NCBI GenBank assembly: GCA_041738285.1
Contig: JBGSQB010000162.1
Span: 1-37,378, forward strand
DNA length: 37,378 bases
Direction: 5' to 3'
From: SZUA-521 sp041738285
Lineage (GTDB): Bacteria > Pseudomonadota > Gammaproteobacteria > Pseudomonadales > Azotimanducaceae
Of this stretch, positions 7,838 to 15,263 are shown piece after piece. The notes beneath the pieces were generated by a model, which was given only the letters and a program-made list of their open reading frames with translations, was not told where the DNA came from and made no database searches. The first letter of the stretch is position 1. Each line of letters opens with the position of its first letter. Both the position numbers and the translations under genes were made by a program.

Positions 7838-7935
7838 AAATAGGGGACAGTCGACCTATTTCGTTTCACGAGCGGTGGTGAATGGGGACCGACGCCGAAA
7901 TAGGTCAACTGTCCCCTATTTCTCTGTCCCCTATT
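7836..7935. repeat. Long inverted repeat with GGGGACA core, copy 1
   Basis: Two 28-base arms (7836-7863 and 7896-7923) match in reverse complement at 27 of 28 positions around a 32-base loop. The core reads AATAGGGGACAGTYGACC. Each arm also has its own inner hairpin (AAATAGG with CCTATTT, 10-base loop). A further partial core (GTCCCCTATT) follows at 7926-7935. The element fills the whole gap between two convergent genes and could act as a bidirectional terminator. Its sequence resembles the GGGGACA repeats I recall near REP-associated tyrosine transposase genes in Proteobacteria, but no such transposase is in this window. Confidence 0.85.
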
Positions 7936-7937
7936 GC

Positions 7938-10900
7938 TTAGACGCGCTTCACCACGAACAGCAGATCGCCGACATTCACCTGCTGGCCGGAGATGTTGTT
8001 GATCCGGGTCACTTCGAAGCGCTGATCCGACGGATACAGCTCGGTTTCGCTCGAATTGAAGTCCTTGAGCGCCAGCGGCGTGAAGATCTTCATCGCCTCG
8101 AGCTGACACAGCGTGTCGTTGACACCAATTTTGTCGCCCACCGACACGTAGTCGGGTTCGGCCGGGTTTGGCGTCGCGTAGAAGATACCTGTCGATGGCG
8201 ACAGCACCTTGAGCTCATCGCTACCTTCGATCTTGATCGAGTCTCGATCGATCCCTGCGCCGGTCTTGCCGGCGGCATCATTGATGTCGTTGATCAGCGC
8301 AGTCGCGTCGATGCGTGCGAGGAAACCCGGCAGGAAGTTCGTGTCGTACACGCCATCCCGAAACTCGGCATCGCGCAACACGCGCTTCAAGAGTGAAATG
8401 TTCGTGCAGATGCCGGTGATCTTCACGCGCTCGAGATAGCCGAGCAGCTTGTCGATCGTATCCAGACGCGACTGGCCGTGCGCGATGACCTGCGCGACCA
8501 TGCTGTCGTAGTAAGGCGACACGAACTTACCGGCCGCTGCCGTCGCAATCACTTCGATGCCCTGTTCAGCCGGCAGATCGCACTCGACGATCTGGCCGGG
8601 ATCAGGTCGAAACTTCAGCTTGCCATCGGCGCCGCGCACGATGCGTTCGGCATTGATTCGCGCTTCGATGGCGTAGCCATTACGACCGGCCTCCAGCCGC
8701 GCGATGCTCTCGCCCGACGCGATGCGGAACTGGGCGCCAACGATGTCCACGCCGGAAACGAGTTCGGTGACCGGGTGCTCTACCTGCAGGCGCGTGTTCA
8801 TCTCCATGAAGTAGATGGCGTTGGCCTTGAGGTCATAGATGAACTCGACAGTACCGGCGCCGACGTAGCCAACCTCGTCGCCGATCGCAGCGGTATGCTT
8901 GAGCACAGACTCGAGCAGATCGGGCGGCAGCATCGTGGAGTCCGATTCTTCGAATACCTTCTGCTTGTCGCGCTGTACGGAGCAATCGCGAATGCCGAGC
9001 ACTTTGGTGTTGCCATGGGCGTCACGCAGCAGTTGCGCTTCGATGTGACGCAGCGAGGTGACATACTTTTCCAGGTAAACGTCGCCGCTGCCGAAGGCCG
9101 AACGCGCTTCCGCGGTGACGCGATGGAACTGTTCGTGGAACTCGTCACCCGACTCGACGACCTGAATGCCCTTGCCACCGCCTCCATGCACAGCCTTGAT
9201 CAACACGGGATAGCCGATTTCTTCGGCGACTTCGGCCGCGCGCTCGACGCTCGTCAGAATGCCGTGGCTGCCAGGTACCACAGGCACCCCGAGGCGCAGC
9301 GCGGTATTGATTGCGTTCGATTTGTTCCCCATGGTCTCCATCGAGGCGACCGGCGGGCCGATGAAGTTGATGCCGTGCGATCGAACCAGCTCCGCGAACT
9401 GTGAGTTCTCCGACAGGAAGCCAATTCCAGGGTGCAGGGCATCGACGCCTTCATGTTCGGCAACCTTCATGACCGACAGTGCGTTCAGATAGCTTTCGTC
9501 GGGCGTATTGCCGCCGATACAGACGATGCGGTCATGCTCGGACAGCATGTCCACCGACACCGAATCCATGTCGGGGTCCGATTGCACGAGCACCACTTCC
9601 ACACCCTGCTGTTGCGCGACACGAACGAGCTTCACCGCCGTGCAACCGCGCGCGTGGATGAGCACCCGTTCGACGGGGCGCAGCAGATCCTTGTCGCGAA
9701 ACCGCGGCCGACGCGGCATCACGAGCGGTCGATCCTGGGTCAGACTGCCCGCCATGACACGATGGACGACTTCCACGACCGACTCGGCCGGCAACGGAAT
9801 TTCCGGGTCGATCTTGCGCAGCGCCTCGTCGAGGTCAGCATGGATGGGGTGCTTCACCAGACCCTGCATCGCGCCGGGCACGGCGGACAGATAATTCGAC
9901 AGCGTCGCAGTCGATGGCAGGTTCGAAGGCACCACGATCTGGCCCGCGAATGGCATGTTGGTACCGCTGAAATAATAGGTCTGCACCAGCGGATGCGTGA
10001 CGAAGCTCGCCTGCGCCCCACCGGTGCAGTCACCGTAGCCGAACACGATCACGGGCAACTCGTAGTCGCGTACCAGCCGCGTGATGCGATCGTTCACCGC
10101 GGCCATCGAGAACAGCGCTCCGGCGCCCTCCTTCGTTTGCATGCCACCGGACGAAATGAAACAGATCACGGGCAACTGGCGCTCCGCTGCTTCCACCAGC
10201 AGCTTGCAGAACTTCTCCGCGCTCGCCATGTCGAACGCGCCGGCCTGAAAATCGATGTTGGAGATGACGGCGGCGACACGAATGCCGCCCGCGCCATCGT
10301 TGAACGAACCAGTACCCGTGACAATGCCGCACGGCGGGATCTTTTTCTTCAGCGCGCTCTCGATGGAAACGCGAAAGCCGGGGAACTCACAGGGATCAGA
10401 GCTGAGCAGGTCGCCATTGATCTCTTCGAAGTCGCGGAAGAATCGGGCGATGATGTCCGTGTGGCTCGTACCCTTGCGGGCCTTGAACTCGTCGAGCACC
10501 TGCTGAATGCGCAGGTCACGATAGGCGATCGTGAGCCGGTTCCAGAAGTCCTTGCGGCGGCCGATGTTGCGCGGCGAGATGCGGCCGTCATAGCGCCGTC
10601 GATCCTGCTCCGACGCGAGATACATGCCGAGCAACCGCTCGAACAGGAACGTGGTGACGACAAACAACGTATCTGACAGATGGGGGAAGCTCGACTTTTT
10701 CCATTCCTCTACCGCCCGGATGAAGTCGGTGGACTTCGGCATGTCGGCGATGCGTCGATACCAGCTGAAGAACTGCTGTTGCAGTCGTTCGGCAGACGGC
10801 GCCTTGTCGCCCGCTACTGCGCCGCCGTTGTCGGTACCGGATGCTCTGGCGAGCGCATCATCCAACAGGCGTTTGAGCGTTCGCTTCGACAGCGCACGCG

Positions 10901-12839
10901 TGCTTTCCGCTTCTTCGGCAATCGTGTCGAGACGCTCGATGATCTGATCGTAGATCGTGTCGAATAGCAGCAGATTTTCGCACTCGGCAATGAATTCGCG
11001 CCGCAGGTCATCGTCGAACAGCACATCGAGCACTGTCACGTCGCTCGGTGCAGGTGCATCGGCGATCAGCATGGGCGTGATATACGCCGCGTATCGATCG
11101 TCGAATATCTGGCGATTGATGGCGATTCCGGCGCGCCGCGCCGCGGCAAGCGTGCGGACACGTTCCGACAGAATGCTGTTGTCGACGACGTCGGTGATCG
11201 CGCCTTCGGTCATCGTCAGGTTCAACTCGGTCGTCAGCTGACTGCGCAGATAGTTGTCGGACTTCTCGCGCAATCCCCGCGGCGACAGCAGCTTCTTGCC
11301 TTCGTGAGTAAATCGGGCGCGAAACACCGAAGCCAGCGGACGATCCGCGCCAAGGGCGACGGCAAGGCCTCGCGGGTCGGATATGTCGCCAACTCGCAGC
11401 AGCCTCGATGCTTCTTCAGGACTCGCCAGAAATCGGATGAGCGCCTTGAAATTGCCCTCGGCGTCGTTCTTCCAGCGGTTGTAGAGATAGGTGCTCACCG
11501 TGGTCAGGAGACTCGCCCGCGCTTCGTTGAAGTTCTTCTTTGGCTCGCCAAACAGGAGCTGCGCGATGCGACCGCGTTCGTCTTCGAGACCGTCCTTCTT
11601 TTCCGTGTAGTTCTTCCACGACTTGGCGAGGGCATCGTCGTAGATGACCTTCTCCGGATCCTGCATCCATTTCAGAAAGGTCTGCCGGCGTTCCCGGTCG
11701 GCCCGCATCGACAGTTCGCCCTTCGGCAACTCCTGCGCGGCCAGTCGTCCGTACTGCTTGGTGGTGGTCGCCCGGATGCGCTTGCGCGTGCCCAGGTAGC
11801 GCAGGTACCGGTACGCGACCCCGAACACGTTCATGTATTCGGTCGGGGTCTTCGACACCCGCAGGAACGCGCGCTGTTCCATCTGCTGAAGGCGTCGCGA
11901 GGGTTTCAGGTAGCGTTCGAGATTGTGTCGGTAGTGATCGAGGATGTACGGATTGTCGGCGACGAACTGGCGGGTGCTCTGTTCCACCGATTGGATGCCG
12001 GTGACGATCGCCTGACGCAGGTTGTCAAGCTTCTCAGGGCCGTCACCCGGCGCGTAGTCGATGATGCCGTCGATGTTGCCCTGATCGTAGAGTTCGAACG
12101 GCGACAGGCCGACGTACTTGGCGCACTCCTGCCACGACAGGTTGAGCCTTCGAGCAATGCTCGCAAGGCTCTTGGGTTGAATGGTGCTGAACGCCCCGTC
12201 GCGCACCGACAGGATCAGGTTGCTGGCTGCCAGCGGTATCGCCCCGCCCGAGTAGCCGAGACCGAAGATGATGCCGAGGTTGGGTACGTCGACGTTGGCC
12301 ATCTCGGCAATGAGCCGGGAGATGCTGTGGGCCTGATTGTTCTTGTTGGCCAACTCGCCGGCATCGGCGCCTGGCGTGTCCATGAGGCTCACGATCGCGA
12401 TGTTGCGCTTGGAACACTCGCCCACCAGCTCCGCGGCCGCCAGATGATGTTCGGGTCCCCACACCCCATTGCGCACCGAACGATCCTGGGCGATGAAGGC
12501 AACCGTGCGCGGCTCGCCATCGAAATCCATGATCAGCTTGCAGGCGTAATAGGGCCCGTCCACGACCTCATCGATGACCTTGGCCCCGAGGTTGCGGATC
12601 ACGTTCGGCGCATCGAGGCGACCGGGGTCTTCCGCCGGCGCCACCACGCTCTCGATGTAGGAGTCGATATCGAGGTTGCGCAGGAGTTCCAGCTGACGCG
12701 CGATCTGCGCCCGCGGCAGCAGACCCTTGACGTGATGTTCGATAGCCGTTGGCCCCGTACTCGGGAACAACGAAAAATCCTGGGCGAGGCTTTCAGCAAT
12801 CAGGTACAGCCGATCGCCGTCAGCGGACTGGTTATCCAT
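7938..12839 (-). CDS. Single-chain acetyl/acyl-CoA carboxylase with AccA-, AccD-, biotin carboxylase and biotin carrier modules
   Basis: The 1633-residue chain appears to contain a complete biotin-dependent carboxylase. Residues about 100-265 resemble the AccA carboxyltransferase half (SLMDTPGADAG, GYSGGAIPLA). About 290-800 is a charged, mostly helical stretch I do not recognise. About 830-1030 resembles the AccD half (CFISSGGMQTKEGAGALFSM, GDCTGGAQASF) but without the AccD zinc-finger cysteines. About 1055-1505 is biotin carboxylase, with the ATP-grasp glycine loop HGGGGKG (1218-1224) and MEMNTRLQVEHPVTE (1345-1359). About 1545-1630 is the biotinyl domain with the biotin-accepting lysine K1584 in EAMK. 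The module order differs from eukaryotic ACC (BC-BCCP-CT, with the beta-like half first). The expected reaction is ATP and bicarbonate-dependent carboxylation of acetyl-CoA or a longer acyl-CoA. The ATG at 12839 is the first start. Substrate and oligomer state are unknown. Confidence 0.85.
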   Translation of the reverse strand: MDNQSADGDRLYLIAESLAQDFSLFPSTGPTAIEHHVKGLLPRAQIARQLELLRNLDIDSYIESVVAPAEDPGRLDAPNVIRNLGAKVIDEVVDGPYYACKLIMDFDGEPRTVAFIAQDRSVRNGVWGPEHHLAAAELVGECSKRNIAIVSLMDTPGADAGELANKNNQAHSISRLIAEMANVDVPNLGIIFGLGYSGGAIPLAASNLILSVRDGAFSTIQPKSLASIARRLNLSWQECAKYVGLSPFELYDQGNIDGIIDYAPGDGPEKLDNLRQAIVTGIQSVEQSTRQFVADNPYILDHYRHNLERYLKPSRRLQQMEQRAFLRVSKTPTEYMNVFGVAYRYLRYLGTRKRIRATTTKQYGRLAAQELPKGELSMRADRERRQTFLKWMQDPEKVIYDDALAKSWKNYTEKKDGLEDERGRIAQLLFGEPKKNFNEARASLLTTVSTYLYNRWKNDAEGNFKALIRFLASPEEASRLLRVGDISDPRGLAVALGADRPLASVFRARFTHEGKKLLSPRGLREKSDNYLRSQLTTELNLTMTEGAITDVVDNSILSERVRTLAAARRAGIAINRQIFDDRYAAYITPMLIADAPAPSDVTVLDVLFDDDLRREFIAECENLLLFDTIYDQIIERLDTIAEEAESTRALSKRTLKRLLDDALARASGTDNGGAVAGDKAPSAERLQQQFFSWYRRIADMPKSTDFIRAVEEWKKSSFPHLSDTLFVVTTFLFERLLGMYLASEQDRRRYDGRISPRNIGRRKDFWNRLTIAYRDLRIQQVLDEFKARKGTSHTDIIARFFRDFEEINGDLLSSDPCEFPGFRVSIESALKKKIPPCGIVTGTGSFNDGAGGIRVAAVISNIDFQAGAFDMASAEKFCKLLVEAAERQLPVICFISSGGMQTKEGAGALFSMAAVNDRITRLVRDYELPVIVFGYGDCTGGAQASFVTHPLVQTYYFSGTNMPFAGQIVVPSNLPSTATLSNYLSAVPGAMQGLVKHPIHADLDEALRKIDPEIPLPAESVVEVVHRVMAGSLTQDRPLVMPRRPRFRDKDLLRPVERVLIHARGCTAVKLVRVAQQQGVEVVLVQSDPDMDSVSVDMLSEHDRIVCIGGNTPDESYLNALSVMKVAEHEGVDALHPGIGFLSENSQFAELVRSHGINFIGPPVASMETMGNKSNAINTALRLGVPVVPGSHGILTSVERAAEVAEEIGYPVLIKAVHGGGGKGIQVVESGDEFHEQFHRVTAEARSAFGSGDVYLEKYVTSLRHIEAQLLRDAHGNTKVLGIRDCSVQRDKQKVFEESDSTMLPPDLLESVLKHTAAIGDEVGYVGAGTVEFIYDLKANAIYFMEMNTRLQVEHPVTELVSGVDIVGAQFRIASGESIARLEAGRNGYAIEARINAERIVRGADGKLKFRPDPGQIVECDLPAEQGIEVIATAAAGKFVSPYYDSMVAQVIAHGQSRLDTIDKLLGYLERVKITGICTNISLLKRVLRDAEFRDGVYDTNFLPGFLARIDATALINDINDAAGKTGAGIDRDSIKIEGSDELKVLSPSTGIFYATPNPAEPDYVSVGDKIGVNDTLCQLEAMKIFTPLALKDFNSSETELYPSDQRFEVTRINNISGQQVNVGDLLFVVKRV

Positions 12840-12857
12840 TACTGCGTTTCTGATCTT

Positions 12858-12871
12858 CGGCTCGAAAGCCG
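12858..12871. promoter_or_regulatory. Small perfect hairpin in the carboxylase/moaB intergenic region
   Basis: CGGCT and AGCCG flank a CGAA tetraloop, forming a perfect 5-bp stem 18-32 bases upstream of the carboxylase start, inside its likely 5' untranslated region. No T-run follows on either strand, so it is not a classical terminator. A -10-like TAGAAT at 12884-12889 could serve moaB, but I see no good -35 partner. Function uncertain. Confidence 0.25.
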
Positions 12872-12956
12872 TTGAAATCTATGTAGAATTTGGTCGCGTA
12901 CTCTAATGTATGCACGATCGACCACGCAAACACTGCGCCATTCTCGGGAGCCCCCC

Positions 12957-13502
12957 ATGACCACGACGAAGCATACATCCCCAGGCTCCGCAAAACCGGC
13001 AGCGAACCTGGGCTGCGCGATTCTAACGGTGTCTGACTCCCGGGGTCTCGCCGAAGACACATCCGGAGCGTTGTTGGTCGAACTGCTCGAAGCCGACGGC
13101 CATCGACTGATCGACCGCCGCCTGGTCAAAGACGACCGCTTCGCGGTGCGTGCCGTGATCTCGGCCTGGATTGCAGAACCAGCCATCGATGTCATCGTCA
13201 CCACCGGTGGCACTGGATTCACTGGCCGCGACACGACCCCGGAGGCTGTGGCCCCGCTGTTGGAAAAGCCCATCGAGGGATTCGGTGAATTGTTTCGTGC
13301 CATCTCGTTCACCGAGATCGGTACGTCCACGATCCAATCCCGCGCCCTCGGCGGGTTATCGAACGGCACCCTCGTCTTCTGTCTGCCCGGTTCGACCAAT
13401 GCATGCCGAACCGGATGGACCAAAATCCTGCGCAGTCAGCTCGACGTCAACCACCGACCCTGCAACTTCGTCGAGCTGATCCCGCGCTTCCGCGAGACCT
13501 GA
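12957..13502 (+). CDS. moaB: Molybdenum cofactor biosynthesis protein MoaB (MogA/MoaB family)
   Basis: The 181-residue protein belongs to the MoaB/MogA molybdopterin-binding fold. This family acts in adenylylation of molybdopterin during molybdenum cofactor synthesis in the cytoplasm. Visible motifs are ILTVSDSRG near the N-terminus, VIVTTGGTGFTGRDTTPEA in the middle (the family TGGTG substrate loop) and FCLPGSTNAC toward the end. The ATG at 12957 has a GGGAG ribosome site; an in-frame ATG at 12906 would add 17 residues with no site. It is divergent from the carboxylase gene and convergent with the MaoC gene. A user of the cofactor, MsrP, is encoded elsewhere in this window (24947-25894). Confidence 0.93.
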   Translation: MTTTKHTSPGSAKPAANLGCAILTVSDSRGLAEDTSGALLVELLEADGHRLIDRRLVKDDRFAVRAVISAWIAEPAIDVIVTTGGTGFTGRDTTPEAVAPLLEKPIEGFGELFRAISFTEIGTSTIQSRALGGLSNGTLVFCLPGSTNACRTGWTKILRSQLDVNHRPCNFVELIPRFRET

Positions 13503-13515
13503 GCCAGGCGCTGCG

Positions 13516-13998
13516 CTAGGAGAAGATGATTCGGGTCAGGAACTCGGCCACACAGGCCGGCTTCTTGCCGCCCTCGATTTCGACGGTGATCTGCTGCTTG
13601 AGCTGCACGGTATTGGGCGCCTTGAGTTCGGCTTCGAGCAGGGTCCGCTCGGCGCGCAGCTTGGAGTTCACCGGCACCGGTGCGGGAAAGCGGACCTTAT
13701 CGAGACCGTAGTTCACCCCCATCACCATGCCTGCATAGGCCTTCGGATCACGCGCCGGAATGCTCGCAGTCAGGTGCGGCAGCAGCGACAGCGTCAGAAA
13801 GCCATGGGCGATGGTGACCTTGTAGGGTGACAGCTTCGCCGACTTCTCCGGATCAATGTGGATAAACTGATGATCGAGCGTCGCATCGGCGAACAGGTTG
13901 ATGCGTTTCTGATCGACGAGGATCCATTCGCCGACGCCATCCGAGGTGCCGATCTGGCTGCGGAGAATCTCCACGGCGCGCTGCGCGTTGTCCGACAT
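13516..13998 (-). CDS. MaoC-family hot-dog dehydratase/hydratase
   Basis: The 160-residue single hot-dog domain has the MaoC-type (R)-enoyl-CoA hydratase signature. The aspartate and histidine appear in ADATLDHQFIHIDPEKSA, followed by the IAHGFLTLSLLP segment. Family members hydrate enoyl-CoA or dehydrate 3-hydroxyacyl-CoA in fatty acid and polyhydroxyalkanoate metabolism. It sits alone on the minus strand, divergent from the thiolase across a 101-base gap and convergent with moaB (13 bases apart). Proximity to the thiolase, FabY and the carboxylase suggests a role in acyl-CoA or acyl-ACP metabolism. Chain-length and carrier preference cannot be read. Confidence 0.88.
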   Translation of the reverse strand: MSDNAQRAVEILRSQIGTSDGVGEWILVDQKRINLFADATLDHQFIHIDPEKSAKLSPYKVTIAHGFLTLSLLPHLTASIPARDPKAYAGMVMGVNYGLDKVRFPAPVPVNSKLRAERTLLEAELKAPNTVQLKQQITVEIEGGKKPACVAEFLTRIIFS

Positions 13999-14099
13999 AA
14001 CCGTCTCCTAGGGTCCTGAGTTGCAAGGTCAGCGAGTTTAGCCGCTCCGGGCAGTGCCGGGTTAGAATCGGCGCGACTCAATTCGCCAAGAAGCCCTGC

Positions 14100-15257
14100 A
14101 TGGCCCTCACACCCGTCTTCATCCTCGGCGCGGCGCGCACCCCCATTGGCAGCTTCCAGGGTGCGCTGTCGTCACTGTCCGGTGCCGAACTCGGCGCCCA
14201 CGCCATTGCGGCGGCGGTCAAACGCGCCGGCGTCGGTGCCGATCGGATCGACGAAGTGCTGATGGGCAACGTCGTTTCCGCAGGTCTCAAGCAAGCGCCT
14301 GCGCGGCAGGCGATGCGCGCCGCCGGACTGCCCGACCGATGCGGCGCAACCACCATCAACAAAGTCTGTGGTTCCGGAATGAAGGCCGCCATGCTTGCCA
14401 CGGATCTGATCCGCTCGGGCAGCGCCCGGGTCGTGGTCGCGGGCGGCATGGAGAGCATGACCAACGCCCCTTACCTCATGCCGCGAGCACGCGCGGGTCT
14501 GCGCATCGGACACGGCGAAATCAAGGATGCGATGTTTCTCGACGGCCTTGAAGATGCAGCAACCGGCCGTGCCATGGGCACCTTTGCCCAGGACACCGCC
14601 GACAGTTTTCAACTGTCGCGCGCCGAGATGGATGCCTATGCCGTGTTATCCGTGCAGCGCGCCCGTACTGCCATCGAGTCGCGCGCGCTGACCGAAATCG
14701 AAGCAATAACCGTGTCCGGCGCAATCGTTAGCGACGATGAGCAACCCGGGCGCGCCAAGATCGAACGCATTCCGACGCTTAAGCCCGCATTCAAAGACGG
14801 CGGCACGATCACCGCGGCCAATTCGAGTTCGATCTCCGATGGCGCCTCGGCCCTGGTGATCGGTGCCAGCGCCATTGACGGTCGCGAACCGCTGGCACGC
14901 ATCGTTGGCCATGCCACCCATTCCATGCATCCATCAGAATTCACGCTGGCGCCGGTCGGCGCGATCGGCAAACTGATCGAGCGACTCGGCTGGAAAGTCG
15001 AGGACGTGGGACTGTTCGAAATCAACGAAGCGTTCGCCATGGTGACGATGATCGCCATCCGCGAACTGGGACTCGATCCGGAAACGGTCAACATCTATGG
15101 CGGCGCCTGCGCTCAGGGACATCCAATCGGCTCGACGGGCAGCCGGCTGATCGTGACCCTCGCCCATGCGATGCGATCCCGCGGCGTGCGTCGCGGCGTC
15201 GCGGCGTTGTGCATCGGAGGCGGAGAAGCCACCGCCGTCGCCCTCGAAGCGGCCTGA
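14100..15257 (+). CDS. Thiolase (acetyl-CoA C-acyltransferase)
   Basis: The 385-residue protein has the three thiolase signatures: nucleophile C90 in INKVCGSGM, the EINEAFAM segment (307-314), GGACAQGHPIGSTG with H341, and the proton-shuttling C371 in ALCIGGGEA. It condenses two acetyl-CoA or cleaves 3-ketoacyl-CoA. The length and the QDT/GMESMTNAPY motifs fit the acetoacetyl-CoA thiolase branch, but a degradative 3-ketoacyl-CoA role is not excluded. The stop lies 6 bases before fabY on the same strand, so the two are very likely co-transcribed. A -10-like TAGAAT occurs at 14063-14068 upstream, without a convincing -35. Confidence 0.93.
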   Translation: MALTPVFILGAARTPIGSFQGALSSLSGAELGAHAIAAAVKRAGVGADRIDEVLMGNVVSAGLKQAPARQAMRAAGLPDRCGATTINKVCGSGMKAAMLATDLIRSGSARVVVAGGMESMTNAPYLMPRARAGLRIGHGEIKDAMFLDGLEDAATGRAMGTFAQDTADSFQLSRAEMDAYAVLSVQRARTAIESRALTEIEAITVSGAIVSDDEQPGRAKIERIPTLKPAFKDGGTITAANSSSISDGASALVIGASAIDGREPLARIVGHATHSMHPSEFTLAPVGAIGKLIERLGWKVEDVGLFEINEAFAMVTMIAIRELGLDPETVNIYGGACAQGHPIGSTGSRLIVTLAHAMRSRGVRRGVAALCIGGGEATAVALEAA

Positions 15258-15263
15258 CGTCGG

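Noticed and set aside
9432..10676. A 414-codon plus-strand open frame inside the carboxylase region
   Set aside because: Antisense shadow of the AccD-like and biotin carboxylase modules; no motif.
11304..12875. A 523-codon open frame on the plus strand antisense to the carboxylase gene
   Set aside because: It is arginine- and histidine-rich with no recognisable motif and lies opposite a gene with clear catalytic motifs; long antisense frames are expected at this GC content.
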